Below, piece after piece: positions 41,729 through 54,122 of a stretch of DNA of 64,000 bases. The stretch comes from Strobilurus pachycystidiatus (lineage: Eukaryota; Basidiomycota; Agaricomycetes; Agaricales; Physalacriaceae), in contig JAHLMK010000001.1 in NCBI GenBank assembly GCA_019915135.1, forward strand, positions 1,612,001 through 1,676,000, written 5' to 3'. Numbering within the stretch: the first letter of the stretch is position 1; every line of letters begins with the position of its first letter. The translations under genes were made by a program, and so were the position numbers. The notes under the pieces were generated by a model. It ran no database searches, was not told the origin of the DNA, and saw nothing but the letters and a program-made list of their open reading frames with translations.

Positions 41729-43333
41729 ATGGGAGGCATGCTATCTAAGATTCGGATAATCTTGGAGATGTTGCGCGACCTTGCTACACTGTACAATGAG
41801 CTCGACAAGAAGCTCTCTCTATCACCAGGTCTACCACATCTTAATCCCAGCACGCCTTTCTGGGCAGTCCCGCCATCTTCTCTCGCCAAACATGGCGTCG
41901 AAGACCCTTTGCCTGAATCTGTGGATGTCGTTATCATTGGGTCGGGCATCACTGGTACATCCTTTGCGCGCGAATTGCTCTACCAATCTGGTGGCTCGTA
42001 CTCTGTCGTCATGCTCGAAGCTCGAGATGTCTGCTCAGGTGCCACCGCGCGAAACGGTGGTCATATAACGCCAGAACTCTACCATAAATACCAGTCCCTC
42101 GAAAAGGATTTCGGAACAGACACGGCACAGTCTATCATTCGATTCCGACGGGCACACTTACCTGAGCTTCTACGCGTCGCAGAGCAGGAGGGTCTTCTGG
42201 AGCACAGCCAGTGCCGGAAGGTCAAAACCTATGATGTTTTCCTCGTTCCATCGGTTTTCGAGAAAATGAAGGCCAACCTGGACTATTTCCTACGAGCATT
42301 TCCTGAGGAACGTGGTCGATGGGTAGTTCATGAGGGTCCTCAGGTTGCTCGCGACCTGCAGTTCTGTAAAGAGGTTTGCGGCGCTATCGAGACTATAGGC
42401 GGCGCTGTTCATCCCTATCGCTTTGTGACTGGCATCTTGAAGCGTTTGCTCCATTCATATTCTTCGTAGGTACCATTGATACGACTGTGGTAATGATTGA
42501 CCCATAGCTACAGGTTCACTTTGCATGCGCAGACACCGGTAACATCAATTGAAGCATCTGAGAGTGTCTACTCCGTTGTTACTCCGCGCGGTACTATCAA
42601 AGCGAAGCATGTTATTCACACTGCCAACGGATGGTCTTCCCACCTCCTTACGCCCATGCGACGAAGGATTGTTCCCCTACGCGGCCATATGACAGCGCAG
42701 CGCCCGGGTACAGGCTTAGGGCAGACGTTAGACGACAGCTCTCAACGCACACTAAACCCAGGATGGTTTGGGACGCGTTCCTTCGTTTTCTATCCCTCCG
42801 CATCTGAGGACAGATACGACTATCTCACGCAACAGCTCCCAAACCCGGACTCGCTTGGCCCTAAACCGCAAGCGGAATTCATGTTTGGTGGTGGAATTGA
42901 GCACGGAGGATCCTCTTTCTTCGAGGCTGTTGGATGTCCCGACGATTCCACCCTGCATTTCCCTACAGCGGCGTATCTGAGTGGCGCACTGGGCGCGTAC
43001 TTTGGGTCTTGGTGGGGTGGAGAATCAACCGATGAGGACGAGGAGTTTGACTCAGGCAGAATTAAGAAGGTTTGGACTGGTGTGTTGGGAATGTCCGCAG
43101 ACCGGGTACCTTGGGTTGGAAAGCTTACGAAGAAAATATCGGGACGATGCGAAGTGAGCGACGGTGGAGAGTGGATAGCTGCTGGGTTCACGGGCGAAGG
43201 AATGACTCACGCCTGGCTGAGTGGCAAGGCCCTGGCATTGATGGTTTTGGGCCGTGAAGCGGACTTCATCCCACACGTGTTCTTGGTCACGGAGAAACGC
43301 TGGAAAGCGAGCAAGATGGAGGACAACATCTGA
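41729..43333 (+). CDS. FAD-dependent oxidoreductase (DAO superfamily)
   Basis: Two exons separated by an intron of about 40 nt near 42468-42508 encode roughly 520 residues. The Rossmann FAD-binding motif is VDVVIIGSGITGTSFARELL, followed by EARDVCSGATARNGGHI, a DAO-family signature. The second exon has ANGWSSHLLTPMRRRIVPLRG and, near the end, the second FAD contact GFTGEGMTHAWLSGKALAL. Enzymes of this group oxidise amines or amino acids (the nearest annotated type is gamma-glutamylputrescine oxidoreductase-like); the substrate cannot be read from sequence. No signal peptide or clear PTS1 is seen. The start at 41729 (MGGMLSK) is preferred over 41687 because it precedes the conserved N-terminal helix directly. 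Confidence 0.9.
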
Positions 43334-43537
43334 ACATCACAGAGGACACGAAGGCCGATTCTCACAGTGAAGGGTCTCGTGAATAAGTTGTTCTGATTGC
43401 AGGACGAGGGCTCAGGGTATTAAGGAGATACAACATTTGATTCTCAGCTAACTAGAAGAAAGTAAAAGGTAATTAGTACGGATAGCAAAAGAAATGTTCA
43501 TATAAAGACGACGCAATCGCAATGGATCAGAATCAGA

Positions 43538-46046
43538 CTACTGCCTTGGTGGTTCCTCAGATGGCGCGCCCTCTGCTATAGGCACGGCAGGAGCTCCGTT
43601 GAGACGTGCAAAGAAGTTGTCCCATTGGCCTTGAGAAAATGGAATCAGTATTCAGGCGTGGCTGAGAGCAAAAGGTCAAAGTCACCCCAATCGAACATCC
43701 CTCCAGGAAGCCCGTCCAATTGATCACCCAATCCAATATTGTTGAAGTCAATGTTGTTCGCAGCTTGGCCATCTGCGATTGCCTGGGTCAGATAACCTCC
43801 GATTTACAGACCTGGAGCTTACCTGTGCTCATATTCACGAAAGAGCTCATCTCCAGTGCTGGGGAGCGTCCTACATCCAACTCAGTGCCGTCCCCTGTGA
43901 CGAATACACCTCCTCCGGGACGGCTGGGATCACGCTTGAATTCGATACCTGTGGGCGTCTTATTGACGGCAGTATCACGCGAAGGATCTTCGATCGAGAT
44001 AGGTTCGTCGCTGGTCGTCGCTTGGTATAGAAGACCGATTATTTCTGATGTCTGGGTACTGTTAGCAACATAACCATGAAGCACGACGAGAAAGCCAACC
44101 TTTCTTCTTGCGCTCATATGATCGGGACTCAAGCGCGCTTCCCAACGCCGAACACAATCTCTCAGCTTGCCCAACTTGGCACGAGCTTGAGGATCCCTCC
44201 TCCTCGCCCACGTATGGTACTGCACGAGAGCACAGCTCGTCGCACCGTAGGCTATGACTAGCCACACATCGTAGACGGCTTCGTTTGCGTCCAACCAATC
44301 GATTGCATCTCCGGTCAGAGCCACCAGATTCGACCACTGATCCACGGTGAGCCCGAACTTCAGGTGATCCATAGGAGTGTAAGACATCCTCATGAACACA
44401 CGCCAGAATATCATGCAGGTGCAAGTATACAGAAGGTGCAATATTCCTGCGGTGACAGGAGTGTTCACACCCTGATACTTCAGCCCCTCGGGAAGCCTGG
44501 CCCGCCACCCCTCAATGTCTGAGAGAAGACTTTGTAGCATTTCGTCAGTTGTCCCAGCCAAACCCGCGGGGCTATAGATGGTCTTGAGCACGCGGCCCAA
44601 GAGGACAGACAAGCGTAGGAGTTCATCCATGTAAAGGTCGCCGAGGTCGCCACCACTGGGCAGTCTCGTATCGCAATCCTGTACGTCAATCATATACGGA
44701 TGTCCGTAGGTTAGACTGATCCACCTGTCACTGACGACGCAGGCCCCCCACAGCCGTCGACGGAGTTCGATGTCCTGGGGTACACTTTCGGTACGATGCA
44801 AGCCAAGATCCTGTGCCATACGAATGGCAGTTCCAAGGCGGACCCAAAGGGCTGAAAGTGCGTTCGGGACATACTGGGAGTGGCAGTCACCTGTCATACA
44901 AAGTATGAGCAAGGATTGAACGTTGACGATACTCGCTGTCGACAAAACGTCATCTGCCCGTATGAGGGCGTTGACGGTATAACGAATATTATCGAAAACG
45001 CCCTGAGGCACCTCTCTGCGGGCTGCTGCGACAAGACACATCGAGTACAGCAGAAGAGGCGGGGGACGGGAGGTAGCTAGAAATTCTGCTGCCGTGATGA
45101 TGGGCAAAAGAGGCGCAACCTCATGGAAATATGCGTTGAGCAGACTCTGGATGAGATCTGGCTCGATATGCATGTCCTTCGGTAACGGAGGTGCGGCATG
45201 CTGATCATCCCGCGGGGGCCGTCGAACTTGAATGTCCCCAGTGGCAGGAATAACAAAAACGTCGAAGGTGTGGTGATACCGCAGATCATAAGATTCGTAG
45301 ATGCGAGGCGGAACAGGTGCTATGGGATGGGGCAGCGCGATTGAACCTGCACGATTATGAGATATTCTGATTGGACAAGACATGTGCTCACCAAAGATGG
45401 GAGGCTCGTGTTCGCGAGGACGGTGTTCGACCGGCTTTTCTTGAGGCTGCTCGTCGTCAGCGAGTTTTTTCTTCTTGAAGCGCGTTTCGGTTATGGGCAG
45501 GAAGAATGTACATTCGAAGCCATACTGTTTGCAGTGTTGGCAGACAACTGGATCCGCCTCTGCAAGGATATCACAGCGTATTTTGCGAGACCGACATGAA
45601 TCGCAGGCACGCGCCGTTTTGGTGCGCTTCTTCACGTCGGCAGCATGTCGAGCATCTTCGTCGGTGTCATCGTCCTTGCGGGAATCCTTTCTCTTCCGCT
45701 TGGATGACGAGGATTCGCCGGCAGTCGGCTGTGGTGGGGGTGGTTGGGAATACATGACCACGGGCTGCCCCACATGTTGCCCAACGACTGGTGGGAACTG
45801 GCCAGGCGGTGGATATTGATAGTAAGGCGGCAAATGGTAATAAGGCTGTGGAGGCGGCGGACTGCCATGGTACCCCGGCTGTTGATACGGGTAGCTCATG
45901 AACGGCGGGGGATAAGGGAGAGGGCCAGGGGGGACAGGCGCAGCAGCACTCGGTGAGGCGGGAGGTGCGGCCGCCTTTCTCGGCTTCTTCTTCGATGGCT
46001 CTTTGCCGGACTCTACCGGCTGAGCATCCGTAGGAGAGCCAGACAT
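43538..46046 (-). CDS. Zn2Cys6 fungal transcription factor
   Basis: The N-terminus is Pro/Tyr-rich, followed by a basic stretch (SSSKRKRKDSRKDD) and the binuclear zinc cluster CDSCRSRKIRC, then CQHCKQYGFEC. Downstream is a fungal-specific TF domain (PF04082 type): LIQSLLNAYFHEVAPLLPII, ALSALWVRLGTAIRMAQDLG, LRRRLWGACVVSDRWISL. The main exon runs to about 43824; at least two more short exons carry a Gly/Leu-rich acidic end (LGDQLDGLPGGMFDWG) and the terminal QWDNFFARLNGAPAVP...EEPPRQ, stop at 43538-43540. Such acidic aromatic tails can serve as activation regions. It is a nuclear regulator; targets are not visible. Layout resembles XlnR-annotated factors, but I do not assign that name. Confidence 0.93.
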
Positions 46047-46325
46047 TCCAGGACGCCTTTTATACTACAGCTTAGTAAGAATTTCGAATATTTGCGGGTG
46101 CGTGACGATGGTCTCTTGGAGCTGCATCCGATGGTCAGTTCCCGCGCTGGCCTCAGCGGCTGCCAACTCACCGACGGCGGACGCGCTCTCGTTTCGGCGG
46201 CGATGTTGGGGTCCAAGTTCAAGCCGTAGACTCCGATGTTTGCGCCGCTTTGCGGCAGTGTTGCCTTGGTGTTGCCATACCGGGATGAGTCACGGGATAC
46301 CGGCTTCTGCCAGACGCCTGACGGC

Positions 46326-46962
46326 TAGGGTGGCGGAAAAAAGTGGTTGTTTTTTACTGAAAGCCTTTTTTACCGTAATTTACGCGTCACGTGACTGTAA
46401 TTTACATGTAAATTACCGACCCAGTTTGGGGACCCGTAAATTACCAAAATGGGTCACATGTCAATCCCGCCGCGGCGCATCAGAGCACACCTAACAATGA
46501 CTCCCTGTATACCTCTGAGTCTGCAAAGAGTAGAACTATGGTATCTTTATACACATAATATGTGCATTAACATTATAGATGGTTGAGAGCCATTGCAATC
46601 GTCACCCTCGGGCCTCTTGTTGCATGTCATTGCAAAAATGATCACGGACTCGGCAACAACAGTGGCGTCGGGTTGTTCAAATTTCCCTGTCGCAGCACTA
46701 GCCAGAGCACAGCCATCAATGACACTGCAAGTGCTGTGAAGGCTGAAGTAAACTCTCAATGTAGAGCCCACAAATTGATACTGTGTTGTTGTGCCACCCG
46801 GAGGGCAGGAAATTTTGGCTCATTTTGGGCGGGCGGGCGCGCATCACATGACATCACGTGCCGTTATTTACATGTAAATTACCATGTAAAAAACCGGGCC
46901 CTGCGGGCGGCCCAGGTAAGTTACAGTAAGAAAGTCCCGGAGGACTTTTTTCCGCCACCCTA
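46326..46962. mobile_element. hAT-like MITE, 637 bp, 8-bp TSD
   Basis: The ends are perfect inverted repeats over 19 bp (TAGGGTGGCGGAAAAAAGT). They are flanked by identical 8-bp copies of CTGACGGC at 46318-46325 and 46963-46970. Just inside each end lies a near-palindromic GTAATTTACATGTAAATTAC block (46397-46416 and 46863-46882), which may be a transposase-binding subterminal repeat. There is no transposase ORF. Both the TIR start (TAGGG) and 8-bp TSD fit the hAT superfamily. Confidence 0.92.
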
Positions 46963-46970
46963 CTGACGGC

Positions 46971-47401
46971 CGAATCTCCATTCCTCAGTATCAGTCTAAG
47001 ATTTTCGCTGTGTACATTGTACATCTGGAGACCCCGCGAAAACGGTTCTCTGTGGGTGCGGAGCTTCATGTGTGCAATCATTCTTGCGTAATGGGGATAA
47101 ACAGTCAGATGCACTCGGATTCTCATACTGCTTCGTAGATTGAACTCGCTTACGGCTCCCGTTGGTGTCCAGTGAGACAGATACCTGCCGTCTGGGAAGG
47201 CCAAGATCATGTACTTGTCGTGAAATCATCAAGTCGAGATTTGATAAGTACAGTATTAACCATTATAGTGCGTCAGCCGCCAAGCCACAGTAGCCGTTTA
47301 ACCCCATATTCCATCTTTGCGTACATGGATGTCATCCGCTGGGCCTCCGCCAATCTGACAGAATCGGTTAACAGTGGAACCTCACGCCGAAGAACGGACT
47401 C
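46971..47401. other. intergenic, no gene seen
   Basis: This stretch lies downstream of the Sac2-like gene and next to the MITE. It holds no recognisable coding sequence, RNA gene or further repeat. Confidence 0.45.
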
Positions 47402-50400
47402 TCACCCCACAACGTCTTCAGACTTGACAAAGTCAGAAGTTACAGCCCCAGCGTCCTCACATGCGCTCCGAATACATTCCACAATCATGTCCACCGCTTG
47501 CCGACAAGTCGCCGCACCCTCAAGATTCTCAAAGCCAGCACCGGCCTCATATCCATCTGACGAAGTGCCGCGCAGTCTAGCCGGGTCAATGGGTAGCATC
47601 TTGAAGGCAGCAAAGCTCTTCTCGGCGCCTTCGTAAATTCCGTCCCCAAGAATCGCAGACAACGATGCTCTGCCCCTTCCTACGACCGTAAGAGATTTCC
47701 GCTGTGACGATGCTGGCACCGTGGGGGGAGAAGGCCCTTCGAGACTGTTCCGAACGGAATAACTCGTCACTCGGGTGATTTCATGGCTATTCAGCCACTC
47801 GATCACAAATCCTGCGTTCTGTTCAGCGTCTCGACTGGCTTCCTCAAGCGGCGACAATATATAGGCGCCTGGTGTAGATACGTCAGTATCCCGAAAGAAC
47901 GAAGGAGAGAGGCTCTACAGACCCTTGGAAACCCCGACGACGTCTCCCAGAGGTATACGGGTATACTTCTTCACTTTCTGGAGGGTATAATCGTAGCTCT
48001 GATGTACAAGTCAACTTCGGCAAGCAGATCTCAACGGGGATGGATGTACTCACAATAACATAAATAGCTCGGGCAGTCTGGACAGCGTATCAGACGACAG
48101 AATGCTGGCTTGAGAGAAACGTACCAAAAGCAACACTTTCTCCTCCCACTTATCGCCAACTCGCACGTTGAGGCCCTCAGGCGCGAACATAGTCCATCCG
48201 GATAGCAATCGCTCCCCTTCCTCCAGAACTCTGCTCACACTGGTGCTGATCGCCTCGGCACGTATCTTCGAGAGCCGTATGAGATCCCGAGGATCAGTAC
48301 TCTGAAGTTTCAAGAGGAACTCTGAGAATACAGAGATGGTGCGATGGCCAAGCATGAAATCGATGACCGCTTGACAAAACCAGTCACTAAAGGTCGACGT
48401 ATACATTCTTGCATTGAAGGACGGTGAGATCAAGTTTGCGGGGACTGGGCAAGACGAACCTCGCCAAGGAGTTTACGCCGTCATTCAGAAGACCGCTGAG
48501 ATCACGCTTGCCAGTTCTATATAGTTGAAAGTAAGACAAGAAAACTGAGAAAGGAGAAAGAAGCACTCACCTGGTGAAATCACCTTTCAAGGCAGATGTC
48601 CCGGCACTAGAAATGTCGTTAGTAAGTGGCGTCCGTGGACTGAATGGGATACCCACTATGCTCGACTGATAGCATCTCCATTGTTTGCCCAAAGGTCATT
48701 GAACACGACATCGACCTCCTCCTGCTTTCCCTCCACAACTAGTGCTACAGCGCCTAGTTGTCTTCCCAGAACATGCCGAGCGAAGGCGCTCTGTACGACG
48801 TTTGTACGATCGAGACAGTCGATGCAATTCACACGGAACACGCCCTTCTGCGTCGAGAGAACGTCATTGTCACAAAGCCACAAGTATCTGCGTGCCGTAT
48901 AAGCATTGTGATTCGGCGGGAGAAGCTGACCGACCCATGCGCTTCGAAAGTCCTTTCCATCTTTTCGATCAGCTTGGAGATATTCTCGTACTTCATACCC
49001 TTGGTCTCAACGTGGAAGTCGTATTCGTTGTACTGTACGTCTGGGGATGCCAATTCGCCGGCATAAGTTCTGTATCCCTGAGTAAGAGCTCCCTCCTTGC
49101 CGTGTTGTTCGGCTAGATTGACGATGACCTGATGTAGGGATCAGGACGGCGGACAGAAATAAAGAAGAGACCCATAGTACATGTGGTCCGTACTTCGGCA
49201 CTGTTTTCGCAAAGTGTCGGCGCATTGCATCAAGGTTCTGCTCATGAGTGCGATCGGGGGCCAGAACGGGCGGTGGCTTCAACCCGTAACCCGTCTGGGT
49301 CCAGAAGAGGGGGACTGATGATCTTAGTCTGTGAATAGTGGTGGAAGCAGTTACACATACTCGAACCGCGAACTTGGACATAGCTAAAAGTGTTAGTTTT
49401 CCCTTCCCTCTGCCACCCCAAGAATGAGCAGAGTCCAAGTAATTTCTGGTAACAGCTTACCTTCACCCGGACAATGGTCTCAGTCTCTACGAAATTGGCC
49501 ACATGCGCATCATCATCGACGCCTCTGCGCTGGTATCGCAGGCCCGCACGATCTCGCGAACGGCGAGAGATGACTATATAGTCCACATTCTCGTTCTCGA
49601 CGACAAAGGACGAAATTTGGCAGTGCCCTTGCATGATTGGGAGAACATATGGATGCAACTAAATTCATGTCATCATGTAGATCCTAGCAACAGGAAGGAA
49701 CACACCCCTGCATCGATGAACGGCTTCGCGAGGCATTCGTTCCACCAGAACTGGCGATCTACTCTTCGACAAAGGGGGAGGGTTGGACTGGGCTCAGAAA
49801 CATTGCGATTGTACGATTGATGAGTGTTGGGCAGCGCGTTCAAGTCAGCCAATAGCGCACTCTCCTGCTGAGCCTTGGCGATCTGATCGCGTTTGTGCTG
49901 CATTGAACGCGTGATATCTATACTCATACTCGTAAGAAAGCAGCTTGCTGGGCAAAGAGATCTCACCAAAATGATACGCGAAAAACATTCCTCCTTTGGT
50001 GAACTCTTTGATACATTCTCTGACAATCTTGTCTTCGAGTTCAGAATGTCTCTCTTCAGTTAGAACCGGTTGAGATTCGGGTGCCAAAATACTTGCTAGA
50101 ACTTCTTCTGGCTGTGTATTGTCCATTGAGAGCTCATCCTCTTGCGAGTGGTTAGCTTCATCCTTCGCGGTATCTTCACGATCTGCAGTGGGGGGGAAGA
50201 TGGGCTTCTTCCAGAATGATAATCGGGACGTGATAGCCTTGATCACGGGGGATCCCGTAGTAGAATCGGTAGATATGACAGACGACGAGTCCGAAGATGA
50301 AATTGAATGTTCCGGAGAGGGAGAGTGGAGATGTTCGTCAGCGTTCACCTCGATGACCGGTGTCAGGAGGTCGTCTTTAGGCTGGAGGGAAGAGAATTGG

Positions 50401-51105
50401 ACTCGAGGAGTAGACTTTGGTCCAGGCGCGATAGATATTGGCGTGTCCTCGGGATTTGTACAGCCGTCAGACTTCCTGGGAGATGAGGAGACAGTATCAA
50501 GAGTTGAACTGGGAGCTAATGGCGACGTGGATCCAGCACGAGATGCAAGCGTATTGAGGCGAAAACGAGCGGCTTGTTCTGTCAAAGGTAATGCTGTTAC
50601 GCCTTTGATGCCGTGAATTGAGTGGAATTCCTCAAAAACTGAGTCCAGATCAGCAGGGACCAGCCGAAGATATGCCCACTTACGTTTTCCCACATCAGTC
50701 TGGGCTGTTATGACGAGGAGATATGAAGCTAGATGGAAGTGGCATTCACAAGTAGTCATAGCGTCGAATATTGGCCGCACCTTGCGACAACTCTAGGATT
50801 CCAACTATTCCATGGATAAGAACGGCGTTTTCCCATTCGCCTTGTGCAGGTACCTCTTCTACCTTGCCTCCCTTACCCCAAGAAATTCTGACGCCGTGTA
50901 GCGAGCCTGAAAGCCCATGTGGACGCAGTAATAGACCTTCCTTGCTTGCGAGCAGAGCAATACGATCGTAGGGAGACGGGGCTGGCACGGCGGGAATGAC
51001 ATATTTCGGCTGAAGATGCGGTACCGGCGACACTGCGACGGGCGGAATCACTGGTGTCGGTGGGCTGTTAGTTGCCCTAGGTGACTTTGTGAAAAATTTC
51101 CTCAT
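47402..51105 (-). CDS. SAC-domain phosphoinositide phosphatase, Sac2/INPP5F-like
   Basis: A multi-exon gene (about ten exons) encodes a protein of roughly 950 residues. It starts MRKFFTKSPRATNSPP and has an early KYVIPAVPAPSPYDRIALLA region. The SAC domain follows, broken by a long Ser-rich insertion (SISSSDSSSVISTDSTTGS). Landmarks are GGMFFAYHF, RQFWWNECLAKPFIDAG, LPIMQGHCQISSF and the family signature RAGLRYQRRGVDDDAHVANF. The catalytic CX5R motif sits in RVNCIDCLDRTNVVQ (about 48810-48850). C-terminal exons with EKVLLLVRFSQASIL and EDAGAVTSDFVKSEDVVG correspond to the extra region of Sac2-type proteins. It removes phosphate from membrane phosphoinositides, probably on endosomal or plasma membranes. 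The catalytic Cys and Arg are both present. Confidence 0.9.
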
Positions 51106-52031
51106 CGCCGTCGCGGGCGAAGGAGACTGAGGAGTCCCCTAACACATGGCGTTACAATGTTGAGTATCTGATCGGCGACGTCATCCCTGCCATAAAGGCA
51201 GAGCTGAGGAGACAAGAGGTGTCAAATCTCTGGATCTGGGGAGAGCTGAGGCATGGAACTTAGTCCGGAAACTTCAGAGTCTGAGCTTTCGAAGGACTTG
51301 GCTTATTACACTGAAGATTCTGATCAGAACCGACGCCCGACAGGTAAGTACAGTGGCGCTGGGCAGCATGACTCAGTGGTAAAGGCGCGCTGGACCTGTG
51401 ATTCTGAACGGAACTGCCTGCCGCCTGAGCCGCTCGCTTCGTTCCGACCAGTATACACTAAATCTACTGAAGTCTGTGCTCAATCCTGGCCACTGACTGT
51501 GATTGGATTCGCTGACTACATATGGTCTCAAACAGTTCGGCCATGAATGCATGAAGTTCCGCAGGCATCTGCTCGCGAACGGCCTCACCTGGCCGACACG
51601 GCCCACACTCACCAAACTTCGGAGTGTCTCCGATCCTTACTTACCTTGTGCTCAAGTTAATATGCAATTCTACTTCTACGAGTGTATGCATTGCGCCGGG
51701 GCAACCATTCCATCTCGCAGTGAGTCGTACGACCCAATTGCAGCCTCTTAGACTTTCCATCTGATGCTCCCGAACCATCTTCCAGAGAGCTGGATTGATA
51801 CTCCCTTCACCATGCAACCCGAGCAGTACCCGAACCAGCCATGCCACAAATAACGAACTCTGTAACGTTACTGATTTTTATGTCATCTCCCTACAAAGGG
51901 CGTGCTTGCCGGCGTTTACCCTTAAATGTGTAACGTTCAATCCTGCACCGGTCCCAGTCCCTGAAACTCCAAGTCTTTCCCTTCGTTACTTATGCGCTGT
52001 ACCTCGGGCGCCTGTTTGCCTCTTTCCGATT
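51106..52031. other. intergenic with an orphan TIR-like repeat
   Basis: No gene supported. 51213-51240 (CAAGAGGTGTCAAATCTCTG, then GATCTGGG) matches the end of the 10416-10973 MITE but has no partner end within reach, so it looks like a truncated relic. A tRNA-like stretch at about 51367-51420 (D-arm-like GACTCAGTGGTA) lacks a B box and acceptor pairing. Confidence 0.5.
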
Positions 52032-53521
52032 GATGCCCTCCTCCTGCTTTCTTGTTGTCAACGCGCTCGTATTCTCTCTACTCGCTATCCGGACCGTCGA
52101 CGCTCAAGGCGTCCAAGAGCGGCGTTCGACTACGTGCTCTACTTCCGATGACCGATGGGTGAGTACACTTGACTTGAAGATCTATGCGTGATTGACCTTC
52201 AGAAGGCCCTAAACAAACTTGGCCAAAGCCCTTGTGAAGTGGCCGACAAGCTACTTGGAGTCTGTTATTCGTCGGATGATCACAGTGCGTGGATCATGAT
52301 CTTGACTTAACGAGTGCTGAGAGTCTCATACAGCTTCGGGTCTATTCCATAAAGTGTCACCAATAGGACCGACGCTGGATCAACAAAACAACTGCTCCTG
52401 TTCAACCGTTGTATACTCCTTGGTGTCGCAGTGTTTACTTTGTCAAAACGAAAACAGCACAAAGTATACTGCCCGCCTTACACACAGTGACGCTCGATTG
52501 ATTGTACATCCAGGTGGTCTACTTGGACATCCAATTGCACGACCGTCTTTCCGTCGGGGTAAGAGCGTTCTGCATCCGAATCACAGTCCTGTTGACAACT
52601 GTTGCAGAGTTTTCGACGAGCCTGTCCCCGGTTCGTGAACGATATCGACGCGCTCATCTCGTTCTAATGATGGTTAGATGACACCTCGGTCCCATCATGG
52701 GCATACATGGACGTTGTGGTAAGTCTGTATGTGATCAGTTGCCAGCGCTCTCTTATCCTTTTTAGACCAACGATAATTATATTGAACAGCTTGCGATGCA
52801 GTACGCTGCCGACAATGGTTAGAACACACTGCCTCGATCTGAGCTATGCTTAGACTTTTCAGATACAGATCCTTACACTGGGACCGCTTCGGATTTACAT
52901 AACGCCCACAAACTCTCGAACGGGGCCATTGCAGGAATTGCCATCAGCGCTGTCGTGTTTTGTGCTCTCCTCCTCATATCTATACTGTGGTATCTCAAGC
53001 GGAGACGGGAAGCAAGAACAGCACCTTCCGCCGCTTTTCTGGCTGCGTATGGTGCATCGAGTCCCACATCGCCTGATTTCCGACGTGTCAGCAAACATAT
53101 GTCTGAGGACCAATTGAATCTGCACGAACCTGTCAGCGTACGTACCCCAGGAAGTGACAACTCGAAACATCTGCTAAATGTGTACATAGATGCAATACTC
53201 CTATCGGCCGTTCAGTCAAGCGTTCAGTAACTCCTCAATCTCTGAGAAGGCTCCGGAAAGTGTGGGTGATGCACTGCTCAAATGAAAGTTTGATACCGAC
53301 CTATCGTTCAGTTGATGTTTGACGCGCCCATGAGGGTGGACTCAAGAACGGCGCAGTATTCCCCGATGAGGGCAGAAATGAGTCCCCAGCCTCAGATTGA
53401 TGAGCATCCCATCACGCGCGACAACCCAAGCGAGCAGGAGTACCAGAGTTCCGAGAACCCGTCAGAGCGCCCGTTTCCTGCCCTCCATCGGTCAGGTAGT
53501 GTCTTCAGAGAAAACATGTAA
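52032..53521 (+). CDS. Cys-rich single-pass membrane protein, family copy A
   Basis: A signal peptide (MPSSCFLVVNALVFSLLAIR) precedes a short Cys-rich ectodomain spread over small exons: LNKLGQSPCEVADKLLGVCY, IGPTLDQQNNCSCSTVVYSL, CLLCQNENSTK, WSTWTSNC and VPSWAYMDVV. A TM helix (GAIAGIAISAVVFCALLLIS) and a basic stop-transfer (KRRREAR) follow. The cytoplasmic tail is Ser/Pro-rich and ends RSGSVFRENM. There are about nine exons with ~45-55 nt introns. The family is widespread and uncharacterised in Agaricomycetes; the layout suggests a cell-surface sensor or adhesion protein, but that is inference. Three relatives follow within 9 kb. Confidence 0.8.
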
Positions 53522-54122
53522 ACTACTGTAGCATTGTCAATCGATCCACACCATGCAACAAAGCTTCGAGCAAGCGCGAGTTTTGAGGTAAGACTCAAAG
53601 AAATACGTGAAGACTCCGAGTCGTTCACGAGGACTTGGAAGAGAACACTTTCGTGAAGGCTCATATTGTATTTGATGAGTAAAATATACAGTTGTATAAA
53701 TTGTTCGTACACTAGGTGACCGATATACATCCATGAAAGAGGGATGCCCAGCCAAAGAGTGCACTGTTTCTTTCTGAGGTTCCTGCGATGAAGGGATGCC
53801 GAAAGATAGGCAGCCTAACATGTGGTAAATACAGGACCTGTCGTTGTTAAAAGATGACGATGAAAACCCCTGACGAAGGGTTTTCATATCGCACTTTAGG
53901 GCAGGGCTCGGCTTGCTCGGCACTGCCTGTCAGTGATGCGGAACTTCGCATCCGTCGGATCCGTTCCGCACTGACGCGACGTCGACGACTCGAGAATCGT
54001 GACATCCCCTCTTCCACTGTTTGTCATCGCAGTCTGAATCAGCATGCTTTGACGACTTGAGGAGCCATTTCGTAATTATACCTTTCCCACTGTCTGCCAT
54101 CTGCATCTCAGTTCGAATCAGC

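Noticed and set aside
51362..51425. tRNA-like sequence (A-box-like GACTCAGTGGTA with an anticodon-stem-like stretch)
   Set aside because: No B box and no acceptor or T-stem pairing; at most a degenerate tRNA-derived fragment.
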